From: Ceratothoa steindachneri
Lineage: Eukaryota > Arthropoda > Malacostraca > Isopoda > Cymothoidae
Assembly: GCA_963969495.1 (NCBI GenBank)
Contig: OZ018321.1
Coordinates: 137,628,344 to 137,692,343, forward strand
DNA length: 64,000 nucleotides
Reading direction: 5' to 3'
The notes under the pieces were generated by a model. That model was given only the letters and a program-made list of their open reading frames with translations. It was not told the DNA's origin and searched no databases. Position numbers and translations under genes: made by a program. Shown in pieces: positions 12,399-24,178 of this stretch; within the stretch, counting starts at the first letter, position 1; every line of letters starts with the position of its first letter.

Positions 12399-12797
12399 CT
12401 GAGACAAATAGTAAACAAGATTATTGAGAGTTTATTTGATAATCGGTAATATTTTACATTACCCTTTTTCATTCTTCCAAATGAATGTGCACTCACCCAA
12501 TGACTTGACTGGGTTAGAGCAGTGTTTCGCAACCGGGGGACATATGGCCCCCTGGAGGCCACAATACATTTGACGGGGGCCACAGGAAAATGATATATTT
12601 AGAAGAGCCTACAAAAATCAACCTATTGAAGCCTAAATTATAGTTAGGCCAATAAATAATTGTAATTCAACTCTTAAGAATAGTGCAGATTGGCGATAAA
12701 ATCCGTCTCCAAAACAAATAAACCAACTAGATTCCTTTGTTTCGCATTAATACAACTCTCGCCTCTCTTAGGGGTGGCTATGAACTCGCAAACTCAC

Positions 12798-12931
12798 CTA
12801 ATTCATCGTTGTAAGAGTCCTGCCCTTCAGGAATGCACACAGTCCTTGGTATGAAATGGTTATGGAAGTTAAGGGGCAAAGCGAGTTTAATAAGAGCAAT
12901 GTCATTCATTTCAAACCTTCTATGGTCATAT
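12798..12931 (-). CDS. Serine protease gene, exon 4: catalytic Asp
   Basis: Encodes YDHRRFEMNDIALIKLALPL, then RTVCIPEGQDSYNDEL. NDIALIKL is the catalytic-Asp block, and the Cys in TVCIP is the usual partner of the linker Cys in exon 63472-63558. The donor is GTGAGT. The acceptor (gtattttcag) sits at the very edge of a 63-bp minisatellite, every unit of which repeats this acceptor and the first 11 or 12 exon bases. The phase is 1 + 132 + 1. The intron that follows is only 399 bp and contains one end of a hAT-like element (agcagtgtttcgcaacc near 12520). Confidence 0.95.
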
Positions 12932-13742
12932 CTGAAAATACCCCAGAATATGAAATCCCATATAAGAGAGTGATAAATCCCCCTATGGTCATATCTGAAA
13001 ATACCCCAGAATATGAAATCCTATATAAGAGAGTGATAAATCCCCCTAGGTCATATCTGAAAATACCCCAGAATATTAAATCCTATATAAGAGAGTGATA
13101 AATCTCCCTAGGTCATATCTGAAAATACCCCAGAATATGAAATCTCATATAGGAAAGTGATAAATCCGGATCCCTATGGTCATTTCGGAAAATACCCCAG
13201 GATATGAAATCCTATATAAGAGAGTGATAAATCCCCCTATGGTCATATCTGAAAACACCCCAGAATATGAAATCCTATATAAGAGAGTGATAAATCCCCC
13301 TATGGTCATATCTGAAAATAACCCAGAATATGAAATCCTATATGAGAGAGTGATAAATCCCCCTAGGTCATATCTGAAAATACCCCAGAATATGAAATCC
13401 CATATAAGAGAGTGATAAATCCCCCGATGGTCATATCTGAAAATACTCCAGGATATGAAATCCCATATAAGAGAGTGATAAATCGCCCTATGGTCATATC
13501 TGAAAATACCCGGGAATATGAAATCCCATATAAGAGCGTGATAAATCCCCCTATGGTCATATCTGAAAATACCCCAGGATATGAAATCCCATATAAGAGA
13601 GTCATAAATCCCCGGATGGTCATATCTGAAAATACCCTACAATATGAAATCCTATATAAGAGAGTGATAAATCCCCCTATGGTCATATCTGAAAATACCC
13701 CAGAATATGAAATCCCATATAAGAGTGATAAATTCCCCTATA
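12921..13742. repeat. 63-bp minisatellite carrying about 13 copies of a splice acceptor
   Basis: About thirteen head-to-tail units of 61-66 bp, period 63. The plus-strand unit runs tatggtcatatctgaaaata, then ccccagaatatgaaatccca, then tataagagagtgataaatcc and a few C. On the minus strand every unit contains tattttcag followed by ATATGACCATA, which is the acceptor and first 11 bases of the protease exon at 12798-12931. The array therefore grew out of that exon boundary and lies entirely on its intron side. Open frames across the array (VISENTPEYEI repeats on plus, GGFITLLYGISY repeats on minus) are by-products of a period divisible by three, not separate genes. Confidence 0.95.
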
Positions 13743-13974
13743 ACACCAAAGTAGTTTGAGGAAGCTGAATCCATTCAATCGCTAATGGGCCAAGCATGTG
13801 TATGGATTACTTTGTGGATATACAGAAGGTTTATAGAGGAAAATAATTATTTATTAAGTCACATAAGAATATATCAAAGATTGCTAAAGTTCATAATAAT
13901 AAATAAAGGCTTTAGTGTAATTCCTTAAAATATAAATCTTCATTTAAGCAATTTGGTTTCGAGCTTTCCTCACA

Positions 13975-14115
13975 AGCTTTCTCATGGGTATGCTCTCAAT
14001 GGGTATGCACTCAGTTGGTATGCCCTCACTGAGTAAACCCTCAGTGGGTATGCCCTCAATAGGTATGCCCTCAATGATTATGCCCTCAGTGAGTATACCC
14101 TCAGTTATTATGACC
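13975..14115. repeat. 15-17-bp degenerate tandem repeat
   Basis: About eight units of tatgccctcaatgggta, with drift (gtgggtatgccctcaatagg and similar). Just beyond the 63-bp array but unrelated to it. Confidence 0.85.
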
Positions 14116-15220
14116 TTATTTGGTTTTAATTCCGAATTTTAATTTATAATTCGATATTGTTAATTGAAATGATATCTAAGTTCCACTGTGTGGTTATGTG
14201 CTTTTGAAAGGAAAGAATTGCTCCCGCAATAATAGTAAATTAATTCTCATTGATAATTTATTTTTAATTTAATAATTCAATCTCTCATTCGTTCCCATTT
14301 CTTTTCACATATTCTATTAATGTCGTTTAATTGATTAACTATTGTGTATGTTAAAAGAGCCCAATGGTCTTGCTGTTTTTGAGTTGAATCAAAGCAAAAG
14401 TAAAGAGGTCATGCTGTTAGACAATTTAGTGCCAGCTGTGCAACTGGTACCTACACCCCTTTCACACAAAGTGAGGTTTGCCTGCACAAGATTCTGTCAC
14501 AAATTCTTTCCTTATTCTATTTAGTCCACTTACAAATACTTGGTGGATGGAGCCACAACACATGTGTCATAGAGACGGAGATGCTGTGGTTGATCGTCGC
14601 TCTCTTATAATACCCGCATGGATACGTTAATATTTTATTGCCATCATTATATCATAAAAGTTGAGTAAACCCGGAAAGAAGTAACGAAATTGGGAAGACG
14701 CCCTACCAAAATAATTTTACCATTAACTCTTTAAAGGGTTATATGGACTATTAGGATTCTGTTTAATGTGTGAAAGACGAAGTTGTGAATGTTTTTGAAT
14801 AAAGAAAGATTACATGTCTTATGGAGTTATGTAAACCAAACATGGAGGTGATTGTAAAGTTTGTGTGGGATAATGTGAGTAGCTGAGAGCACTTAACTTT
14901 GGGGGGCATGGCAGAGGTAAGTAGGTAGTGATTATGCTATTGACTAAGAAAATATAAGATGAAATGTTTGGTTATGAAGGTGTGAGTTCGTGAATTATAT
15001 TGATGATGAGTTTTAAATAGAGAAAATCTGAAGTTTTGTAGGGTATCTACTTTGCAATGCTAGAAGTGAGGCTGAAAAGTGAGGTTCTGGAATGAAGGAG
15101 AGCCAATGGTTGATGGGATTGTAAAAAAGTATTGGCCGATGGCTGTAAGAAATATGAACACACGCATAGGTGACAGGATGAGTGAGGGAATAAAATGAGC
15201 TTTTAGTGAAGTATGATGAT
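14116..15220. other. No recognised feature
   Basis: Intron sequence of the protease gene. No long frame and no splice-bounded open segment noticed. From about 14800 to 15200 the plus strand is G/A-rich. Confidence 0.5.
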
Positions 15221-15228
15221 GAAGTATG

Positions 15229-15703
15229 CAGTGGCGGATTCAGGATAAAAATTTAGCGGGGCGGGAGCTAACCAGAACTTGCCCCTCTGCGGAGTCTGAG
15301 AAAAAGGCATTGATAATGGCTCTCTTACACATCATTGATAATAACGAACAGTATCTCACACAGGAGTGAGCACTCACTCTCTCAGATCCGATTTTTTTCC
15401 ACAAATCAAAAAATTATGAATTGTAGTTTATTGTAGTATTTGGACATCAGCTAAAGTATAATACGGAATTTAATAATTATTTTTGAGATTTACTTGGATT
15501 TTCGACATGTATCATATAAGATACATTCGATCGCAACGGTTTAAAAACTGTTTTTATATATATTCTATATTATTACATAACTTTATAAATAGCAGAATAT
15601 AAATATGGCTTAAAAAAGATATATAAAAATCAAGTGGTCTAGAATTTTAGGGGGCGGCTTCAGCCCCCCTAGCCCCCCCCCCCTCCCCTTGGATCCTCGC
15701 CTG
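15229..15703. mobile_element. hAT-type MITE with perfect 8-bp target duplication
   Basis: Begins CAGTGGCGGATTCAGG and ends CCTTGGATCCTCGCCTG, whose reverse complement CAGGCGAGGATCCAAGG matches the start imperfectly. The flanks are GAAGTATG at 15221-15228 and GAAGTATG at 15704-15711, an exact 8-bp duplication as made by hAT transposases. 475 bp, no coding capacity. A G-rich/C-rich block lies close to each end. Confidence 0.88.
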
Positions 15704-16189
15704 GAAGTATGTATATGATGCGTGTATATTTAAAGTGAAATCTACCAGATATATGAACATATTGTCTATTCTGAACACATCATTGTACTAGATGTTATTA
15801 ATTGTTTGTTATATCAATAAATAAACATGAGAGACAGCAAGAAGAGATAACAGAAGTAAAAGGTTTTGGGATGTATGGGAGAAAGCAAAGCTTGTGAGAT
15901 TGACTACTTGAGAGAAGAAAATACGCGATTTTGTAATATGGGCGTCCCCAGTCCCCTTGCATTAATAATAATAATGATAATACGTAATTTTATATGTCAT
16001 CAAGCCTTCACAGAGCACTTGTATAATAACTAAACAAATGATTGCAAGAATTGGTCGGCATCCAAGACAATTGTACTAAATGTCATTATGGAAAGACGTG
16101 GAAAGAACTCCAATACGTTTAAAGAAATATCAGGTCAATGTATGCAACCAAAGTGAGCAATATGCCTTATAGGCCGGCAAGTTAGGTAC

Positions 16190-19100
16190 ATATATCGTGA
16201 CAAATGTGCATTTTTTGAAGAAAGCACCAAACTTGGCACATAAGTAGACTATCATATTATTAACATATTTGGATATTAGGCCATGTCAAATTTAACCCTG
16301 ATGACTGTGGCAGGCATTTTTCGAAATGGCCGCCAACGGCCACTATAATTTTACAAACCCTTAGAGTGTTCACCGAAAATCCATCTAAATAGGCACTATG
16401 CGAGTTTAAGACACGTAGTGTTTTCAGAACATTTGTGTTATCGCGTGTTTCCCTCTAAAACATTGTAAAAAATTCCCATTAAACCCATTATATAATCTTT
16501 TTTTTATTCATATTTTGCTAATTATAGACCATTGTTTTTCAGGGCTGATGGTGGTGGTTGCTGGCGAATGGAAGATATAGTTGATGGTAAAACAGATGGT
16601 TGCTAGTCAACAGAAGATATTGAACAACATCAGTATGTCTAAGAATTTCCAATTCGCTGGCCTTGACTTGCTTCTCCCATTAACATCAACGCACCCAAGT
16701 AAGGATAACTTGAAGTTGTGTTGAATTTGCTAAGAGAACAAAGCATAGTCACTGACATGTCCTTCACTGTCCAAGTGTAAAAAGTATCTGGGAGTGAGTA
16801 CAGATTATTTGCAACTAATTTGATGAAATTCAGTGCGCTTGGACAACTACCAAGAAACATTCCGTTGGAAAGACTCGATGAAAGTTTATGCCATTGAAGC
16901 GGCCATGGTTGCAAACAATGATGTGTACCATCAATCATGTAAACTCAAATATAATAATACAAAAGTGCAAAGAGCAGAGAAGCGAACACTCACCACATCA
17001 GGAGAGATCCCTGAAGTACTGGATGCTTGCAAATATCCCAGATTTCATCCAAGATCATCCAGTAAATAGAAGGACGAGGAAGCCCAGTGTTTTTAATGCA
17101 GACGACCTGCAGGAACCGATGTTCTTCACTAAGTTACCTCATTTCAAATGGACAGTAAAGCTCGATCCTGGGCAGCCATTCTTGAAGAAACAGAACTGCT
17201 CTGCCGAGTCAGTGCAGGAGCCATGATTTCCCAGGATGCCAAGTACCATAAGAAGTGCTTCACAGTTCTGCACAACTGAGGGATCCTAGTACAAAGACAA
17301 GGTGCGAGAATTATCTAGTATTGCCTTGGCTGAACTACTCCTCTACATAGAATAAGTTAGGCTAGAAGAGGAGGCAGCACTGGTGTTCAAGTTAGCTGAT
17401 CTCGTACAACTCTATCAGGCCAGAATGGAACAGCTAGTGGTTAGGCTCGAGGCGAGGGTCCACTCCACACGACTGAAGCAGGGACTCATTTAACAGTTCA
17501 CTGACATGCGTGCATATACAAGGGAAGAGACGTTCTGCTTGTACATATTTGAATAAAACGTTGCTGCTGCTCTCATGAAAGCCTGTAACCTAGACAGTTA
17601 TAATGATGTGGTCCATCTTGCACCTGCACCCCTGAACCGGATTCCATAAAGGATGTCAAGAAGAACCTGTGCCATCACTGCTGCTTTCCCTGGTAAGCAT
17701 GGTCCTAGAGGCTCCCAGCATTAAGGATCAGATGGCAGACGCAACCCCTGTAGCACTTGTCATTGCCCAGATGCTGAGGTTTAACTGCATCAAGCACAAC
17801 CGGGCACATCGCACCACAACAACCGCAACTACCGGGCACATTGCTGCACAGGAGACACCAGTTTCCACATTCGTAGGGATTATGTTGCACGCTCACACAC
17901 GAAATAGGGAATTAATAGACAGGTTTTGACACCTGGGCATGATCATATCTTATGACCGCGTTCTCCAACTCTCAGTTCAGATGGGAAAGAGTACCTGTCA
18001 ACGGTTTCACAGAGAACAAGTGGTCTGTCCCTGAAAGATGCGCAGCAATTATTTACAACGTCAGTCATATAAAATATCGACCACAATCCCAGTTTAATGA
18101 CAGAGAAAAATTCCTCCCATGGTACAGCCATCCATCTCATCCATCACCCCTCTTTCACTGGCGAAGGAATGGACCAAAGCATTGTAATCAGTGGTGGATC
18201 ACGAAATGATAGCTCAAAGATGGTCGGCGACTTGCCACACAACTATACTCATGTGCCTTCAGTCACTGCCACCATGAAGAACCTGGCTGTTCCTGCTAGT
18301 AAAGTAGTGTCCTTGAACAGAGAAGGCTTCAAGGAGCAGACTGAGGAAGAATATCTGTGGCTAGAGTCCGCAGGGCGGATCCTAGGAAACAATACTCGTA
18401 TAGACGAGAACATATTGTGGTCAGCGTTTCATGCCAGTCGCCAGCCGCCGTTAGCTCGAACCATCTGCCCCACCACCCTGCTTCCACTGTTCCTCGACAG
18501 TGCCCAAACAATGGCCATGATCCCTCACTCCATGGATGTGGTAAAGAAAACTGTAGAACATGTGAATCCTGACAAACACCCCTCGTTACCTTGGACCAGC
18601 CACTGTTTGCTTTAGCAAAACAGATTCAGTGAAAATGGCCAGAGAAGTATGGTTAAGATAAGATGGTAGTGATGTTCGGTGGGCTCCACTTTGAGATGGC
18701 CGACTTGAAGACGCTGGGCGACTGGCTGCGAGGAAGTGGGTGGGTACAAGCCTTGGTGCAAGTTGAGATGTTGAAACCTGCGTTAGCCAACAACTTTGAT
18801 TACTATGCCCAGAATGTCTTCATGCCGTATTTGTTAAGAAAGCTTTAGACTGTGTCACGCCCTGACTTGGTCTGGGACCGCTACATTGCTGATTCGCTCA
18901 AAGGCAGTGCAAGATCAAAGCATGGAAAAGGAGTGCGTAGACATGTCGTCGGGGTAGCAGTTATGCTTGGAAACTGGCATAACTTCCTTCGAGTGTACAC
19001 CAACAAGACCAAGCTGTTCTAGTTCCTCTCAGAAGCTGTCTTCAATTGGTTTGACCAGGATGACAAGCAACTCGTTATCACTGATAGAGATGCAGTCCTG

Positions 19101-19950
19101 AGTAAGCCATCGCTTCAAGACCTGGCTTTGCTGGCCCCATGCAACCACGAAGAAGCTGACACTCGAATGTTGATGCATGCATCCCATGCAGCCAACCATG
19201 GTTACCATAAGATGCTGCTCAAAAAAAGTTGACACCGATGTAGTGGTGTTGCCTGTATCATTGGCACAGGGACTGCAACCAGAATATGAACTGTGGCTAG
19301 CATTTGGCACTGAGAACAGTTTTAGGTACCTGGCAGCCCATGAAATAGCAGATGGCCTAGGACCAGATAAGGCACAGGCTCTCCCTATGTTTCACGCTCT
19401 GACTGGTTCTGACACTGTTTCTAGCTTTGCGGTGCATGGTATTAAGACTGCCTGGACATTCTGGACTATTCTACCAGAACTTACAGATGCACTGCTGAAG
19501 CTATCCTCCTTACCAATTGTCACAGTACTAGACGATGTCATACCCACCATCGAGCAGTTCACCATATTGCTCTATGACAGAACCAGCACGTGCAAGGACA
19601 TTGACAAGGCCGGGATATAACTCTCCGCGAAGAACAACGTGCAGCTGATTCCGGCAACCAAAGCAGCTCTGGAGGGGAATGTAAAGAGGGCGGCCTACCA
19701 AGGCCGCCCAATGTTCGTGTTATATTATCCTATTAAGGACTTCTAATAAGGGAGATTGTAAAATTATAGTAACCACTAGCAGCCATTTTGACAAATGGCT
19801 GCCACAGCCATCAGGGAGTTAATTTGAGATGGCCCAATATCCAAATCTGTTTGTTCATAATAGGATAGTCTACTACTAGTGTACAATTGGCATGCTAAGT
19901 TGCTCCACTATTATTTTCACTTTATGTACAATTGTAATCACGCAATAAAT
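16190..19950 (+). mobile_element. Long-TIR DNA transposon relic with PIN-like/HALTG protein
   Basis: Terminal inverted repeats of about 150-190 bp: the left side at 16225-16377 (tttggatattaggccatgtc, actgtggcaggcatttt, actataattttacaa) matches the reverse complement of 19756-19905. Between them the plus strand carries a stop-ridden protein. It includes EAAMVANNDVYHQSCKLKYN near 16900, a central part at 18097-18615 (KVVSLNREGF, ENILWSAFHASRQPP), GGLHFEMADLKTLGDWLRGSG at about 18680, and a C-terminal part at 18880-19738 with CNHEEADTRMLMHA, KVDTDVVVLPV and MFHALTGSDTVSSF. The last block resembles a nuclease-like (PIN/FEN-type) fold with spaced acidic residues. From memory, similar multi-copy uncharacterised proteins occur widely in animal genomes. 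I cannot name the superfamily. Confidence 0.7.
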
Positions 19951-20149
19951 TGTGATGGCGCAAAATATATCATCAAATGCAATAATTACGTTTCCACAAT
20001 CTTACTTTGAACCCAGGGCCATTTATGTAAGATCTCATTATAGTATCGTACATCAGGTCTCAAATTAAGATTCTCCTTGATTTTGTCTCCCTTACTTAGA
20101 GTTAGGGGGAAGGAAAGCCATTCTTGTCTTAAATATAATTAAGCTGATT

Positions 20150-21250
20150 AAGGAATCTCAACAGGGCTTTACTAGGCGTAAATCGTGCTTGACTAATTTA
20201 CTGTCTGTTATCTATGGGTGTACGATGATGCCAATAAAGATGAGAATTACAATATTGTTTATTTGGATTTTAGTAAGGCTTTTGACAGGCTGCCACACTT
20301 AAGAATTTTGAATAAAATTATAGCACATGGGATCGATGGAAGTATTTTTAGGTTGATTCATTCATGGCTTAGTGACAGACAGCAAAATGTTATTATAGTT
20401 AGGATTAAATCTGAGTGGGGGGGAATGCTACTAGTAGTAGAGTTCCTCAGTGGTAAGTATTGAGGCCAGTGTTGATTTTTAATTATCTTAACTAAGGTAT
20501 AAGGAGCGGCCTAAGCAAGGTTGCCTTCGATGCTAAGGTAAGAATATAAAGTCTGATTTTGATGTTGAGGTATGACAAAATGAATTGACCATATTATCCC
20601 AATGGGGTGAGAAAGGGTAAATGTAATTTAACATAAGAAAATGTAATGTATTTATTATAGGTAGGTGTAATCAACTGAATAATTATAAACTAAATGGGAG
20701 AGTTTTAGGAAGGTCAAATTGTGATAAACTTGGTGTCATGTTAAGTTCAGGGATGCGGCCTAAAAACCAGTGCAAGAATGCTATGGATATAGCTAACATG
20801 GTATTGGGGTTTATTGAGAGGAGTACAAGTAATAAGAGTGCTAATCTCATTCTGAAACTACCTGGCATTAGTTAGGCCTCATCTTGACTATGCAGTGCAA
20901 CTTTGGTTACCATATTATAGGATAGATATTGGTTTGCTTAAGTTTGTGCAAGGTAGGGTGAGTAAGATTATTTGTTGATGATCTTGCCTTATAGTGAAAG
21001 GTTTAAGAGACTAAATCTATATACATTAGAAAGCAGAAGAATTCGAGGGGACTTGATTGAAGTCTTCAAGTGGGTAAAAGGTTGTAATAGCGAAGAACTA
21101 GGAGAGGTTATTATTTTTAGTCAACAGGGTAGGAAACGTAGCAATAGGTTTAAGCTGGAAAAATTTAGGTTTAGAAAATAGATTGGTAGAAATTGGTTTA
21201 CAAATCGAGTGGTTAATGGATAGAATAAGCTCACTTGCCATATGAGAGGA
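20150..21250 (+). pseudogene. LINE reverse-transcriptase remnant
   Basis: The plus strand shows an RT start (QGFTRRKSCLTNLLS), then motif A in YNIVYLDFSKAFDRLPH, then HGIDGSIFRLIHSWLSDRQQ. After about 400 bases of broken frame come the C-terminal LINE tail (RPHLDYAVQLW) and SERFKRLNLYTLESRRIRGDL, IEVFKWVKGC. The FADD/YADD core between these is not recoverable. The tail is homologous to that of the minus-strand LINE at 61389-61724. A 3' end containing cccttttgcagctttttttc and ttcttatgttcatattt follows to about 21350. Confidence 0.8.
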
Positions 21251-21349
21251 GCCTCGGTGATGGGAACATAACTGCCTGCTATAAGCTATTGATTACCCTT
21301 TTGCAGCTTTTTTTCATTTCTTATGTTCATATTTTCTGCCTCATTGTTC

Positions 21350-22515
21350 ATTCCTTGTAAAGGTCTTTGTAAATAAAGACTAAAGCGCTTGAAACTCCTT
21401 TCACTTTTCCTTATGGATTTATAAATATATTTGTTCTTTCAAGAGAAATAGATTAACTCATATTTACACACAACAAAATCACATGTATATTTCTTTATTT
21501 CTTAAATCAAATAAAACTTGAAAGTAATTTTTAATCAAAAAAATGTTACATTCTCTTTTTCATGTTCAATTTTCCGATAAAAATAGCTCGAATTTGTTCC
21601 TTGGCGAATGCCAAAACTTCCCTTGCTGGAAGACCCAAAGGAAAAATGATCAAGACGTTTATTAATCAAAGAATAATAAATTTTGATTTTTGTTGATCAA
21701 AATAACGTAACTAGTTATGATATTGAGATGGCCCAAATGAAAGGGGAAAAAAGAATACAGGAAAACCGTAAGTTTTTTAAAGAGATCGGTGTTTTTTTAT
21801 TGAACACAAGATCGGGAATTGTTTCCGGAGCATTATCCTAGAGGAAGGAGCCCACTGCTTCCAAAATAGTACTCTATTTGTGATCAATAAATAAATTATT
21901 CTATAAAAAAAATTACTCTTACTCGGAGATTGAAAGAACAACACTTTTTACCTAATATCGTCGACCGATATGATTTTTTTTTAAATCTCTCGAAAAAAAA
22001 TTCTAATAAAGAAGAGCAATCATAAAGTACAACCTTCAAACACCATTTTGAGAATACAAGGAAAGGTTTAGTCTTGGATCCAGTTGCGGTCATAGCCTAG
22101 AGTCTAGAATCTAGAAGATGGGCAATAAACCCTCTCAGCACCCCCTTCATTCTTTCGAATGAGACCCACCTTCCAACATATAGAAATAAAAATAATTAAA
22201 TAAACATTCCATGAATTATGTAAAGAGCATCTTGTTTATGGAGCGTCTGTTCGCTCCGGTGAGATGCGAGAGACGTTGAAAGACAGTTTAGCGGCCACCC
22301 TCGGTACTCGATGGTTGCTTATTACCTCCAGCTTTATTTCCCTTGCAAGATGATGCCTTGGAAGGCTGCGATTATTGCCCTAACCTAAATCTGCCCCTTG
22401 CTCGGGTCCACCAAGATTCTCACTATGGTAACCAACCTACATGACATTCGCTTCTATAAACAACATACACCACTCATGGCCTATTTCTAGATTGTGTCTT
22501 TGAAAGGTGACCTAC
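21350..22515. other. No recognised feature
   Basis: AT-rich protease intron. A pair of long minus frames (21896-22093) is low-complexity Phe/Lys-rich. Sequence from 22220 to 22500 is more balanced in composition but has no splice-bounded frame I could join to the protease exons. Confidence 0.5.
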
Positions 22516-22611
22516 TTGGGATGGATTATGAATTTGGCGACTGTGACATTAATTCCTGGATTGGATGCGTCCGTGTGGCCCAGGGTAACATATATTTCTT
22601 CTGGTTTTATC
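22516..22611 (-). CDS. Serine protease gene, exon 3: segment between the catalytic His and Asp
   Basis: A 96-bp exon found by looking for the piece missing between the His and Asp exons. It encodes IKPEEIYVTLGHTD, then a short loop, then VAKFIIHP. This fits the VxLGxHxL...V..iihHPxY pattern that S1 proteases carry between AAHC and NDIAL. The acceptor is gcattttattttcag and the donor GTAGGT. Its phase (1 + 93 + 2) joins TDG| on one side and |YDHRRFEMNDIAL on the other without a break. It is isolated in about 28 kb of repeat-rich intron, and the flanking 200 bases show no other coding sign. The perfect fit in content and phase makes it very likely real. Confidence 0.88.
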
Positions 22612-24178
22612 CTGAAAATAAAATGCATATAAGCATTGGTTAAAACGAAGTGCTCTCACATACCTAAGTGTGGTTTGTTGATATATTTTTAAGTTTATGT
22701 GATTCTTATTATCAAATTAAGGCGATATTGATGGCATATATATGTGGTTAAAGGGGTCTTAACCGCACCATTTTTCTCGAGAATTCTCGAAATTTTCCCT
22801 CCATTTTATGTGATTGTATACTAGATAACTTTAGGGGATCTCTTGAAATGAATTTTTTGGTGGTGCATTCGAGGGGTTGCCTGAAAAGTCACCTACCTGG
22901 CGAGGTACGATGTTCGGTCCCCTGGACCTGATGCAGTGTCGGTTATCGACTTTTGCTCTATACTAACCGCACCAGTGATTAAAGGGATGTGACAATAAAA
23001 CAAGGAACATTACAAGGCACCGAATGTATAAAGCAGTCCAATAATCAAATTATTCTTGTTGGTATACGATAAAAATTTAAGGAAAGAGGACGGAACTCTA
23101 AGGTTTAAAGAATGGGGAGGGGAAACAGCTCCAAATTAAAATTTAGCAGCAACTTGGTAACTTCTAAGTGGCTATTAAAACAAGAATGGTACGCCATCCC
23201 TGAGAATTAGATTCAGAATTTAATATCTATCATTCAGACCCAACTTAATAATTCATAAAGGGCCAAAATATAAACATTGTTTCAAAAGAAAAATTAAAAG
23301 GTGAACTTTGAATAGCGAATAAAAAAAGTATATATGGCCTAAGAGAGCCATGCAAAAATGAAAGAAAATCAGTGTGAATGAAACAGCTGGAATTCGCAAT
23401 GTAGGCTTTGTTTCTTCTGGGTTTAATTTAGTGTTTTACTAACAGGGGGTTTTCAAAAGGGAAGGAATGCTTTATATAACATTATACTTGATTGACACTA
23501 ATTATCTCCCGTTGTCTGAGACAATAAAGCAATTAATTGTCAAATTCGCGTTTCTTTGTTTTACAAATATCATTAACAAAGCTAAAGCCGATTCATTTAT
23601 TTTATTTATACATAGTTTTATGTACCCCAAACCTCTAAAAATGATAACTCTAATCTGGATGATCAAAGCAATTATGAAATTATAAATAATATTGTCTTTT
23701 ACTCTTTACCTTTGTTTTAAACATTACACAGGAGCCTTACGTAAAGTGGCAAGTTTATCAAACTGAAAACATGAAGAACTTGATCCCAGAGAATAGTACG
23801 GTGGGAAAGATGTTACAATACACTGATCTATTTATGATATTAAAATAATTAATCAATGAACTGTGTTACTCAAGAAATCAATGCTATTTCTTCGTAAGAA
23901 CTCCTTGCCCCTGACTTCTTTAAATAAGCAAGAAAAACAATCGTAATAACAATAACATAACTCGAAACATCAGAAATAAAAAACACTAATAGGTTATAAA
24001 TATATATACAGCATAAATAGATGTTCTTAAAATTGGGTAACTAAAATTCAGGACTATTTTTTCAGATTTTTTCCGTGAATAATTTTACCGGTTCTGAAGG
24101 TATCTCCTTTTAAACAAAGATATTCTGGAAAAGATTATTTAGGGTAGATATTTATTGAAGTGTTAAAGCAGTGTTCCC
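22612..24178. other. No recognised feature
   Basis: AT-rich intron sequence between the 96-bp protease exon and the hAT element. Frames up to 72 codons are low complexity. Confidence 0.5.

Noticed and set aside
12856..13759. Repeat protein (VISENTPEYEI units, both strands)
   Set aside because: By-product of a 63-bp minisatellite whose period is a multiple of three.
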